From assembly GCF_900114095.1 (NCBI RefSeq), contig NZ_FORV01000001.1, positions 434,001 to 498,000 on the forward strand: a DNA stretch of 64,000 nt, in the 5' to 3' direction. The notes below the pieces were generated by a model, which had not been told where the DNA came from, searched no databases, and saw nothing but the letters and a program-made list of their open reading frames with translations. Both the position numbers and the translations under genes were made by a program. Below are positions 8,751 through 16,963 of this stretch, one piece after another (position 1 is the stretch's first letter; each line of letters begins with the position of its first letter). The DNA comes from Sphingomonas sp. NFR04 (lineage in GTDB: Bacteria > Pseudomonadota > Alphaproteobacteria > Sphingomonadales > Sphingomonadaceae).

Positions 8751-9596
8751 GACGGGGGCCGACAGGAACTCCGCCTCGATCTCCGATCCCCCGCCCCAGC
8801 GCTCGACCGGATCGAGGCCGCCGGCATCGTTCATCCGGAACAAGGTGCCGCGGTGATCGCCGCCGCCGTGCGTGCGCACCACGGCCAGCCAGGATCCCGC
8901 GCCCGCCAGATAGGATCGCACGTTGCACACCGCCGCCGCCAAGCCGGCTTCGCTGAAATAATGGCGGTTGAGGATGTTGGCGGCGCGGATCAGCTCGAAA
9001 CGTGCGGCGAAGCGCCGATTGGCCACGGCAATATCGTCTTCCACCAGTTCCACCCCCCCCGCCCGGGCCAGACGCGGGCTGACGAGCGGTACGGGCGAAC
9101 AGGCGCGGCGGACGCCAAGCCGCGCACGTGCGCGCGGCGCCAATTGGCGGTCGATGAGGCGACGCACCAGCGCCATGCCTGTGACAAAGTCCAGCCGGCG
9201 GTTCCAGGGCCGCAGCGGTACGCCACGCAGGTCATATTGCAGGATGTGGCCGCCGGGTTCGACCAGGGCACGGCACCCCCAGGGTAGATCGACGAGATAG
9301 CCGGTCATCGACCGATCGGTCCCGGTCACCGCCACCGGTCGACCCGATCGCCATAGCGCCTGCGCCAGTTCGAGTGTCGTGACGCCCGACGAGATGCCGA
9401 GATCAAGCACCCTGCGCGGCTGCGCCCCCGCAGCATCGAGCCGCCGGATGATGGCCTGGTCGATTGTCGCAAGCCGGCCCGTCGCCGTGCTCTTGAACGT
9501 GTTGTTTGCCGTCTTCAGGGCGCCGAAGAATGCGGCTTCCGATCGCGCGGATACACGTGCCGGATCAGTGGAGAGAAACCTGGAAGCGGTCTGCAC
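8727..9596 (-). CDS. class I SAM-dependent methyltransferase-like protein
   Basis: A 289-residue protein with a SAM-binding motif I, RVLDLGISSGVTTLELAQ, and a following acidic stretch (TGTDRSM). The second half carries AANILNRHYFSEAGLAAAV and a long strand resembling the later methyltransferase motifs. The start is GTG at 9594-9596 with a gagggga site. It is transcribed toward the polysaccharide operon and overlaps its last gene by 24 bases. The substrate is not identifiable; a regulatory or sugar/lipid methylation role is possible. Confidence 0.65.
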   Translation of the reverse strand: MQTASRFLSTDPARVSARSEAAFFGALKTANNTFKSTATGRLATIDQAIIRRLDAAGAQPRRVLDLGISSGVTTLELAQALWRSGRPVAVTGTDRSMTGYLVDLPWGCRALVEPGGHILQYDLRGVPLRPWNRRLDFVTGMALVRRLIDRQLAPRARARLGVRRACSPVPLVSPRLARAGGVELVEDDIAVANRRFAARFELIRAANILNRHYFSEAGLAAAVCNVRSYLAGAGSWLAVVRTHGGGDHRGTLFRMNDAGGLDPVERWGGGSEIEAEFLSAPVSDRGATR

Positions 9597-9758
9597 GATG
9601 TCCCCTCGCTGGCGGGCGACGTTCGATGTCGCTTGCCGCCATCTAGCCGGCGCGCGCGGCGCGATGCGCGTTCAACAACGGACTACTCCCCCTGCACAGG
9701 GCTGGCGACGCGTTCGCGGCGACTATCCTGCGCGGAGCATCAGGGGGGAGAAAATACG

Positions 9759-11468
9759 ATGGAATGGACTGGTACGCGACCCGTCGAGTTCAGGGCCCCG
9801 GAGCGGGCGAAATCGACGCGATGGGGCTGGCTGTGGGCGTGGCTGCCGAGGATCTCTCTCGCCACGGCGTTGACCTGCATCACAGCGCGGATCCTGGTCT
9901 ATCCGCTGCAGCATGACGAGCAATTCTATCTGCCAGCATCGATCCTGTTCCGGTTCCAGGATCTTTATCCCGGAATCGGGTTCAGCCATTTGCCGAACCT
10001 GCCGATCCTGCTGCACGGCGTTTTCGCGCTGGCACCGCATGGACCCTATCTGCTTGTTGGCAGGATCGTCATCATCGCCGCCTGGTTCGCGACCATTGCC
10101 GCACTGATCCTCGCCGGTCGCCGCTACGCCAATAGCGGGTTGCTGACGGCGCTGATGGTCGCACTGCTGGTCTGCAACCCCGGTCTGACGGACGCGACCG
10201 GCATGGCGGTGACCAACAACTTCATCGCCACGCCCTTCGCACTGTTCGGCCTGCTTGCACTACTGGAGGCGCTGGAGCGACCGGGCGGCTCGGCCCGGCA
10301 GGCCGCGCTGGCCGGGTTCCTGCTGGCCATCGCCATGGGGTTCAAGGCCAACTACGTGGTGCTGGCCCTGCCGGTGATCGCCGCTGTCCTGCTCTTGCCG
10401 CGGAGCGCCCCGCTCCACCGCCGCTTGCGCCGCACCGCGTTGCCGCTCGCGGCGGGAGCGCTGATCGGCGCCGCGCCGACCCTGTTGTTCCTCGCCGCCG
10501 ATCCGATGGGCTTCCTTGCCCATGTCTTCCACTTCCACCGTGGCCCGCAGATCGCCTATTGGGACGCCCATGGGGATCCGTTTGACCCCAAAATCCTCAG
10601 CATGCCTGCCAAGTTGGCGCTGGCAGCCCGGCTCTGGCTTGGCGGGACCAACCTGATGCTGGTGCTGGCGCTGGCAGCCGTGTCCCCCCTCGCCTGGCCG
10701 CGCAGACGCCGCGACGCGACTCTCGCGGACGGCGCGGCGCTGATGCTGGCGGGTATCGTCGTCGTCACTGCGCTGGCGTCGTTCCTCCCGACGCCAGCGT
10801 TTCCGCAATATTACACGGCGCCGATTCCCTTCGCGGTGCTGCTGCTCGCGCTGCTCCATGGCCGTCTCGATGCGCCGTCGCGCGATGCGGCGCGGCCCTG
10901 GCTGATAGCAGCGCTGGGCGTGGCAGTGGTGCTCGGCGCGCCCGCGCTGCTCTCCACCCTCCCGCGCGCCGCCAGCATTTCGGCTTGGACGGGCGTTCGG
11001 GTCCATGCTGATGGCCGTCGGATCGCGCAGCTGGTCCGAGCGAACGGGCGCGGCACCATGGTGGTCACCCTGTCGCCGGTGCATGTGCTGGAGGGCGGGC
11101 TGACGATCGATCCCTCGCTCGCGCTGGGGCCGTTCGTATACCGCGCAGCCGACTGGATACCTGCGGAGGACAGGCGCCATTATCGCTTCCTCGCCTCGCC
11201 CACCACGATCGAGGCGCAGTTGGATCACCAGGTGCCGGCCGCCGTCCTCGTGGGCGCGGAGGGCGCGCTCGACGCCCCGCTGCTGCGCTATGCGCTCCGC
11301 CATGGCTTCGAGATGCACAGCGTCGACCTGCCGGGTGCCGGGTTCGAAGCGCCGCTCTTGCTTACGAGACCTCGCTTGGCGCCATCGCCCGGACGATCGC
11401 CGGCGGCGTCGCCGGGTTTCGCAGATCTCCAGGGTCCGCAGTTACCGGGCCCACATAGGCCTCGATGA
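9759..11468 (+). CDS. GT-C/GT39-like membrane glycosyltransferase
   Basis: Polytopic membrane protein (569 aa from this ATG, which has a ggggggag site). The first periplasmic loop carries HDEQFYLPA with Asp53-Glu54, resembling the catalytic acidic pair of ArnT/PMT-type GT-C enzymes that use polyprenyl-phosphate sugars. About ten membrane segments follow, then a soluble C-terminal part. The last 35 codons run antisense through the 3' end of the GT2 gene (107-base overlap). With the GtrB-like GT2 on the other strand it could form a lipid-carrier sugar-decoration system. Acceptor and donor are inferred. Confidence 0.75.
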   Translation: MEWTGTRPVEFRAPERAKSTRWGWLWAWLPRISLATALTCITARILVYPLQHDEQFYLPASILFRFQDLYPGIGFSHLPNLPILLHGVFALAPHGPYLLVGRIVIIAAWFATIAALILAGRRYANSGLLTALMVALLVCNPGLTDATGMAVTNNFIATPFALFGLLALLEALERPGGSARQAALAGFLLAIAMGFKANYVVLALPVIAAVLLLPRSAPLHRRLRRTALPLAAGALIGAAPTLLFLAADPMGFLAHVFHFHRGPQIAYWDAHGDPFDPKILSMPAKLALAARLWLGGTNLMLVLALAAVSPLAWPRRRRDATLADGAALMLAGIVVVTALASFLPTPAFPQYYTAPIPFAVLLLALLHGRLDAPSRDAARPWLIAALGVAVVLGAPALLSTLPRAASISAWTGVRVHADGRRIAQLVRANGRGTMVVTLSPVHVLEGGLTIDPSLALGPFVYRAADWIPAEDRRHYRFLASPTTIEAQLDHQVPAAVLVGAEGALDAPLLRYALRHGFEMHSVDLPGAGFEAPLLLTRPRLAPSPGRSPAASPGFADLQGPQLPGPHRPR

Positions 11469-12384
11469 TCGGGGCGGGCCGCCGCTTCACCTGCAGGAAG
11501 ATGCGTCCCAGATATTCGCCGATGATACCCAGGAACAGCGCGTTGAGGGTGATGCCCAACAACAGCAGCATCGTGGTGGTCGCGAAGCCGGCGGGCCAAG
11601 CCTGTCCGAACACCAGGCGCCCCAGGAGATAGACCGCGAGCAAGACCGTTGCACTGAGCCCGACCAACAGGCCAACGCCGGAGGCGACCCGCAACGGCAC
11701 CAGCGAATGGTTCAGCACCCCATCGGTCGCCAGCGCCAGCATCTTGCTGAGCGGAAACTTGCTTTCCCCAGCCAGCCGGGCGGCACGATCATATTCGAAG
11801 CCGATCTGCGAAAAGCCCATCGAACTGATCAGCCCGCGCAGATAGGGGCTGGTGTCCCGCACCTGTCGAAGTTCGGCGAGCAGGCGCGCATCGACGAGGC
11901 GGAACTCGCCGGCATTCAGCGGCAGTTCGTCCTCGCTGAGCGCGTTGACCCCGCGATAGAACAGGCGTCTCAGCGCCGCCGTGAACCAGCCGTCGGACAA
12001 GGAACGACGCACGCCGTAGACGACCTGGTGCCCTTCACGCCAGAGCTTCAGCATGTGGGGGATCAGGCAGGGCGGGTCTTGAAGATCGCAATCGATCTGA
12101 ACCGAACACGCCCCGCGCGCGTGCTGGTAGGCGACCAGCAGCGAGCGCTGATAGCCGACGTTGCGCGAGAAGCGGATGATCCGGACGCGGGGATCGTGCC
12201 GCGCGATCGCCTGCAGCCGCTGGAACGTCGAATCCGTGGAGTGATTGTCGGTGAAGAGGATCTCATAGTCATATGCTTCCAGCCCGGCGAACACCTGGCG
12301 GATCTCTCCATAGGCACGGTCGACATTGGCCTCCTCGTTGAAGGCCGGGACGAGGATCGAGACGAGCGGACGGCGGTCCATCAT
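11362..12384 (-). CDS. GtrB/ArnC-like polyprenyl-phosphate glycosyltransferase (GT2)
   Basis: GT2 enzyme of 340 aa. The N-terminal GT-A domain opens with VSILVPAFNEEANV and has the metal site DCDLQDPP (Asp98, Asp100). Two C-terminal membrane helices (about 235-295) flank GIIGEYLGRIFLQVKRRP, a signature of the GtrB/ArnC/DPM1 group. These transfer a sugar from a nucleotide to undecaprenyl phosphate on the cytosolic side. ATG at 12384 overlaps the upstream SDR stop (ATGA), so the gene is the last of the CDP-sugar operon. The sugar is therefore likely the operon product. Confidence 0.88.
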   Translation of the reverse strand: MMDRRPLVSILVPAFNEEANVDRAYGEIRQVFAGLEAYDYEILFTDNHSTDSTFQRLQAIARHDPRVRIIRFSRNVGYQRSLLVAYQHARGACSVQIDCDLQDPPCLIPHMLKLWREGHQVVYGVRRSLSDGWFTAALRRLFYRGVNALSEDELPLNAGEFRLVDARLLAELRQVRDTSPYLRGLISSMGFSQIGFEYDRAARLAGESKFPLSKMLALATDGVLNHSLVPLRVASGVGLLVGLSATVLLAVYLLGRLVFGQAWPAGFATTTMLLLLGITLNALFLGIIGEYLGRIFLQVKRRPAPIIEAYVGPVTADPGDLRNPATPPAIVRAMAPSEVS

Positions 12385-13322
12385 GCGGGCACCCGCTGCG
12401 TCATGGCCGCGATCATCCCCACCAGCCCTTCTCGCAAGCCGATTTTCGCCGCCCAGCCGAGCTTGGCGAAGGCTACCTCCGGCGAGCCCCACAGAATGGG
12501 ATTGCCAAAGGCTTCCTTGGCGGGATCGCCAAAGCTGATCAGGTCGGCGCGCGCGCCGGTCAGCTCGACAGCGAGTTCGGCAACCTCGCGCATGCTCGGC
12601 GCCTCGCCCGTACAGAGATTCACGACAGCGCCGCCCTCGATCTCGCACCGGGCGAGTGCGCGCAAGCCTGCGACAACGTCGTCGACATGAACGAGATCGC
12701 GCCGCCAATGCGGGTGTCGCACCAGGCTTTCCCTGCCGTCCAGGCAGCGCTGCAGGATCCAGGGCAAGAAGAAGCTGTCGTCCTGGCCAACGCCATAGGT
12801 CAATCCCAGGCGGGCAGTGGCGATGCGGAACGGCAGTCGGGGCTGCAGGGCGGCGGCATAGTGGGTGGCCGCCACCATCGCCGTGGTATAATCCGCCAGC
12901 GGCTGTTCCCGCTGCCACTCGCGAGAGGGTGCCGCCCCCCTGCCATATTCAGCCAGCGACCCCGTGCGCACGAGCACGCGGGGTCGGGCCTCGTTCGCAG
13001 CCGTCAGCAGGTTGAGGAAGTTGCTCAGGTCTTCGGTCAGCCGCTTCGGACGTGCGATATTTCTTTGGTCCGCATCGCGACCGGTTCCACTGGCGAGATG
13101 GTAGATGATGCTGGGTCTAATCTTGAGCAGGCAGTCGCAAAGCGCGTCGAGATCGTCGAGATGCACCCGCGCCACATCGATGCCGGGCGACAATCGCCGT
13201 TCGTCCAGAAGACCGCGCGGGCGAACGAGCACGTGCACATCGTCGCCCTCCCGCGCATGCGCGATCGCCAGACGCGAGCCGATGAAGCCGCCCCCGCCGG
13301 TTATCAGAACCCGTTCTGCCAT
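12381..13322 (-). CDS. NAD-dependent epimerase/dehydratase family (extended SDR) acting late in CDP-sugar pathway
   Basis: Extended SDR of 313 aa. Rossmann motif ITGGGGFIGSRLA is at residues 7-19. A sugar-nucleotide SDR layout follows (IYHLASGTG, VRTGSLAEYG). The expected YxxxK is Tyr145-TTA-Met149, so the usual catalytic lysine appears to be absent. The ATG at 13322 has a gggggaag site; the frame runs open upstream but into the previous gene. Placed between a C-methyltransferase and a GT2, it probably reduces the 4-keto group or epimerises the CDP-sugar. The missing lysine makes that less certain. Confidence 0.8.
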   Translation of the reverse strand: MAERVLITGGGGFIGSRLAIAHAREGDDVHVLVRPRGLLDERRLSPGIDVARVHLDDLDALCDCLLKIRPSIIYHLASGTGRDADQRNIARPKRLTEDLSNFLNLLTAANEARPRVLVRTGSLAEYGRGAAPSREWQREQPLADYTTAMVAATHYAAALQPRLPFRIATARLGLTYGVGQDDSFFLPWILQRCLDGRESLVRHPHWRRDLVHVDDVVAGLRALARCEIEGGAVVNLCTGEAPSMREVAELAVELTGARADLISFGDPAKEAFGNPILWGSPEVAFAKLGWAAKIGLREGLVGMIAAMTQRVPA

Positions 13323-13341
13323 GCCTGCTTCCCCCCGCCCT

Positions 13342-14562
13342 TCAACCCACCAGGACCGGCTCCGGCAAAGGCACGAGGAAGCGGCCGCCACGGGAGGTGA
13401 ATTCGGACTGCTGCTCGCGAATCTCGTCGAAGAAGTTCCACGCCAGCACCAGCAGGACGTCCGGTTGCTCGCGCGCGATCGCGTCCGGTGACAAGACCGG
13501 GATCTTCATCCCGGGCGAATAGAGGCCCTGCTTCAGGGGGTTGCGATCCACCAGAAAGTTGAGTGCATCGGTCCCGATGCCGAAATAGTTGAGCAGGGTG
13601 TTGCCCTTGGCGGGCGCGCCATATCCCGCGACCTTGAGCCCTTGCCGCTTCAGGTCCTCCAGCATCATGGTCAGATCGGTGCGCACCCGGCCGATCCGAT
13701 CGGCGAATGCATCATAGGTTGCGGCGACCAGCATGCCGCCGTCACGTTCTTCGGCCAGCATCTGGCCTACTTCCGGCGTCGGTTCGGCAATGCCTGCCGG
13801 ACGAAGAAACACGCGCATCGACCCGCCATGGATCGGCAGTCGCGTGACGTCGACGACGTCGAGCCCGAAGTAGCGGCCGAGTTCGGCGATCGACAACAGG
13901 CTGAATTCCGATACATGCTCGTGATAGACCGTATCGAACTCGTTCTTCTCGAGCAGATCCTTGGCCCAAGGCACTTCGATCACGAACACGCCGTCGTCGG
14001 CGAGAAGGCGCTCGATGCCTTCCATGAACAGGTGCAGATCCCCGATATGGTTGAACGTGTTGGTCGTGACGATCACCTTGGCCGGGCCGCGCTCCGTACG
14101 CAGCGCCTTGGCCACCGCCGGGTCGAAATAGGCGACGTGCACCTCCACCCCACGCCCGTTGGCGATCTCGGCGAGATTTGCCGCGGGATCGATGCCGAGC
14201 GTCCGGCAGCCTAGCGCGTTGCAGGCACGCAGCAGCAACCCGTCATTGCAGCCGATATCGACGATCAGCCCGCCCTCCGCCACGCGGGACAGGGTCGCGG
14301 CGAGCTCGTCGAAATGGTGGTGCATCGTCGTGGCCCCGGAGGGAACGTACAGATACTGTCGGAAGAAGTCGGCCGGAATCTGGTCGGCGACCTGGATCAG
14401 CCCGCAATGCAGACAGGCCTGGGTATTCAGCGCGAAGCTGGGCTGCGCTTCCTCCAGCTCGGACGGACGAACGAACATGTTCGCAGGCGGATGCGCGCCC
14501 AGCGGCAGGAAAAGATAGGGCTTCGGCGCCAGACAAGCGCGGCAATGATCAAGCTGTTCCAT
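13342..14562 (-). CDS. NDP-hexose C-methyltransferase-like protein
   Basis: A 406-residue methyltransferase with the three-part layout of TylCIII/NovU/CloU-type sugar C-methyltransferases. It has an N-terminal zinc-type region with CRAC (Cys7, Cys10) and a later CLHC pair, a central SAM fold (IVDIGCNDGLLLRAC), and a C-terminal domain (KVAGYGAPAKGNTLLNYFG). It also has YHEHVSEFS, which in this family contributes to catalysis. The start has an aggggg site. In the family the methyl goes to the carbon next to a keto group of a deoxysugar nucleotide. Here the likely substrate is a CDP-4-keto-6-deoxy or 3,6-dideoxy sugar. Confidence 0.87.
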   Translation of the reverse strand: MEQLDHCRACLAPKPYLFLPLGAHPPANMFVRPSELEEAQPSFALNTQACLHCGLIQVADQIPADFFRQYLYVPSGATTMHHHFDELAATLSRVAEGGLIVDIGCNDGLLLRACNALGCRTLGIDPAANLAEIANGRGVEVHVAYFDPAVAKALRTERGPAKVIVTTNTFNHIGDLHLFMEGIERLLADDGVFVIEVPWAKDLLEKNEFDTVYHEHVSEFSLLSIAELGRYFGLDVVDVTRLPIHGGSMRVFLRPAGIAEPTPEVGQMLAEERDGGMLVAATYDAFADRIGRVRTDLTMMLEDLKRQGLKVAGYGAPAKGNTLLNYFGIGTDALNFLVDRNPLKQGLYSPGMKIPVLSPDAIAREQPDVLLVLAWNFFDEIREQQSEFTSRGGRFLVPLPEPVLVG

Positions 14563-14588
14563 AATTGGCCCCCTTTGAATGTGATGGA

Positions 14589-15812
14589 TCAGGCGCGGGT
14601 TCGAGCGCGGCCCGCGTGCGGAGATGCGACCCGGTGCGCGAATGCGGCGAACGATTGGTGAATTTGGCGGATCTGCGCGTCGTTCAGTCCATGATGGCAG
14701 GCGAGCAGAATGCCGCCCCGCATCACTGCGTCCGCGTGCGGATAGCCCGCCGGATCGACCCGGGCCTCCACATCGCGCATGGCCGGCTGCCGCAGGATAT
14801 TGCCGGTGAAGACGACGCGCGTCTGGATATCGCACTGCTCCAGATGGATCTGCAGATCGCGGCGGGTGAACGGCGCATCCGGCTTCAACGTGAGCGGAAA
14901 CGCCAGCCAGCCGGTTCGCGCCTCGGCAAGCTGGTCCGGCAGGATGAACCACTCGGCATAATCGGCAAAAAAGCTGTAGTGCCGCTCGAAATTCCGCTCG
15001 CGTGCGGCGATGTTGGCGCGCAGCTTCTCCAGCTGGACCAAGCCGAAGGCAGCGCCGATCTCGGATGGCTCCAGATTGAAGCCGAGTTCCTCGAACACGA
15101 ACTTGGCGTCGTAGGGAATGCCCTGCAATTGAACGTTGAAACGTCGCTCGATGCTTTCGGAGTCGGCGAACAGCGAGGAGGAGCGCCCCCAGGAACGCAG
15201 CAACAGCCCGCGCTGCGCCAGCGCTTCGTCGTTCACGCACAGCATGCCGCCGTTACCCGCCGCGTTGATCACATGCGACCCGTAGAAGCTTGTCGTGCTG
15301 ATCTCCGATCGCTTGCCGGTGCTCGTGCCCCGCAGCGTCGCACCGAGCGTATCGGCGCTGTCCTCCACGACAATCAGGCCATGGGCATCGGCCAGCGCGC
15401 GAATGCGGTCCCAGTCCGGCAGGTTGCCGATCAGCGACGGGATCATCATCGCGCGCGTCCGCGGCGTTATCATCGCCTCGATCGCGTTCTCGTCGATATT
15501 ATAGGTTCCGGGACGGACGTCGACGAAGGCGGGCACGAGCCCCTTGCGGATGATCGGCGCGACCGTGGTCGCGAAGGTCAGCGCGGGGGTGATGACTTCG
15601 CTGCCGAGCGGCAGGTCGAGCAGCTCGAACGCCAGATAATTGGCCGACGAGCCTGAATTCACCATGATCCCGTGGCGTTTGGAGAAGAGCGCAGCCACCG
15701 CCTGCTGCATCCGCCGGACGGCATCGCCCATCTGGGTCGAGCCGCGAAGCACCGCGACGACCGCGTCGATCTCGGCTTCGCCGTGGACGCTCTGGCCATA
15801 ATTCACCCGCAT
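14589..15812 (-). CDS. rfbH: RfbH/ColD-like PLP-dependent nucleotide-sugar 3-dehydratase homologue
   Basis: DegT-fold protein, 407 aa. At the PLP-lysine position it has histidine (His180 in FYGSHVINAAGNGG), as in 3-dehydratases (E1/RfbH and ColD), not aminotransferases. The segment that in E1/RfbH carries the CxC and further cysteines for the [2Fe-2S] cluster is here GRSSSLFADSESIERRF, without cysteines. It thus resembles RfbH by context (rfbF and rfbG precede it) but ColD by the apparent lack of a cluster. The probable reaction is C3 deoxygenation of CDP-4-keto-6-deoxyglucose. The start overlaps rfbG by 10 bases. Confidence 0.82.
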   Translation of the reverse strand: MRVNYGQSVHGEAEIDAVVAVLRGSTQMGDAVRRMQQAVAALFSKRHGIMVNSGSSANYLAFELLDLPLGSEVITPALTFATTVAPIIRKGLVPAFVDVRPGTYNIDENAIEAMITPRTRAMMIPSLIGNLPDWDRIRALADAHGLIVVEDSADTLGATLRGTSTGKRSEISTTSFYGSHVINAAGNGGMLCVNDEALAQRGLLLRSWGRSSSLFADSESIERRFNVQLQGIPYDAKFVFEELGFNLEPSEIGAAFGLVQLEKLRANIAARERNFERHYSFFADYAEWFILPDQLAEARTGWLAFPLTLKPDAPFTRRDLQIHLEQCDIQTRVVFTGNILRQPAMRDVEARVDPAGYPHADAVMRGGILLACHHGLNDAQIRQIHQSFAAFAHRVASPHAGRARTRA

Positions 15813-16963
15813 GATGAAGCTGTCTCCACTTGCTTGTTTAGACCTGTCTTGGAGAGGAGAGTGTCGCCGGCAGCCGAGAGGTAGCGCGCGATCTGCGCCT
15901 CGCTGAATGCCCGCATGTCGGCGCTTCCGGCGTAGAAGGCCCGGTACCAACCCGCCGTCAGATCCAGGGCAAGGTCCAGCGAGAGACGGGGCCTCCAGCC
16001 AAGCGCAACCCGGGCCTTGGTGCTGTCCAGACGCAGGATGCCCGCTTCCGGCGGGTGCTGGTTTCTCTGATCGAAGATAATGTCGAGGTCCGGTCCCCAA
16101 TGGCGCCGGAAGGTCGCCACCAGGGTCTCCACATCCACAACGGCGTCGGCGTCGGGGCCGAAATTCCAAGCCCCCGCAGCTTCGGGATCGCCGCCGAGGA
16201 TCCGAGCGCCGAGCATCAGATAGCCAGCCAACGGCTCCAGCACATGCTGCCAGGGGCGTATGCTGGCGGGGTTGCGGATACGCACGGGGGCGTTGCTCGT
16301 TGCGGCGCGGATCAGGTCCGGAATCAGCCGATCGGCGGACCAGTCGCCCCCGCCGAACACGTTGCCCGCGCGGACGCTGGCGATCTGCGGACTGTTGGCG
16401 CCGTGGAAGAAGGAGCGCCGGTAGGCGTCGACCACGATTTCCGCACAACCCTTCGACGCGCTATAGGGATCGGCGCCGCCGAGCCGGTCCTGCTCGCGAT
16501 AGCCCCACACCCATTCGCGATTGTCATAGCATTTGTCGCTGGTGACGATCAGCGCCCCCCGCAGGTTCGGCATTCGACGCGCCGCGTCGAGCACGATCGC
16601 CGTCCCGGTCACGTTGGTGGCGAACGTCTCGACGGGCTCGGCATAGGATTGCCGCACCAGCGCCTGGGCGGCCATGTGGACGACGAGTTCGGGATCGCAA
16701 TCCGCCACAGCCGCGTCGAACCCAGCCTGGTCGCGGATATCGGCAACGCGGTGGTCGACGAGAGTTTCGATGCCGGCAGCATCGAAAAAGCTGGGTCGGC
16801 CGTCGCCTATGGGGGGGAGTGCGACGGCCGTTATATCGGCGCCCAGTCGCCGAAGCCACAATGCCAGCCAGCCGCCCTTGAACCCGCTATGCCCGGTCAA
16901 GAGAATGCGGCGGCCGGCGAAGGCCTGTCGCAGCCGGCTCTCGTCCAACGGCAGCTTACCCAT
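15803..16963 (-). CDS. rfbG: CDP-glucose 4,6-dehydratase
   Basis: Extended SDR of 386 aa, matching RfbG/DdhB length. It has the family N-terminus ILLTGHSGFKGGWLALWL, the VTSDKCYDN motif and YSASKGCAEIVV with Tyr and Lys of YxxxK. It converts CDP-D-glucose to CDP-4-keto-6-deoxyglucose using bound NAD. It overlaps the upstream rfbF by eight bases and the downstream rfbH-like gene by ten, so the three are one transcription unit. Order rfbF-rfbG-rfbH is the standard start of CDP-3,6-dideoxyhexose pathways. Confidence 0.95.
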   Translation of the reverse strand: MGKLPLDESRLRQAFAGRRILLTGHSGFKGGWLALWLRRLGADITAVALPPIGDGRPSFFDAAGIETLVDHRVADIRDQAGFDAAVADCDPELVVHMAAQALVRQSYAEPVETFATNVTGTAIVLDAARRMPNLRGALIVTSDKCYDNREWVWGYREQDRLGGADPYSASKGCAEIVVDAYRRSFFHGANSPQIASVRAGNVFGGGDWSADRLIPDLIRAATSNAPVRIRNPASIRPWQHVLEPLAGYLMLGARILGGDPEAAGAWNFGPDADAVVDVETLVATFRRHWGPDLDIIFDQRNQHPPEAGILRLDSTKARVALGWRPRLSLDLALDLTAGWYRAFYAGSADMRAFSEAQIARYLSAAGDTLLSKTGLNKQVETASSCG

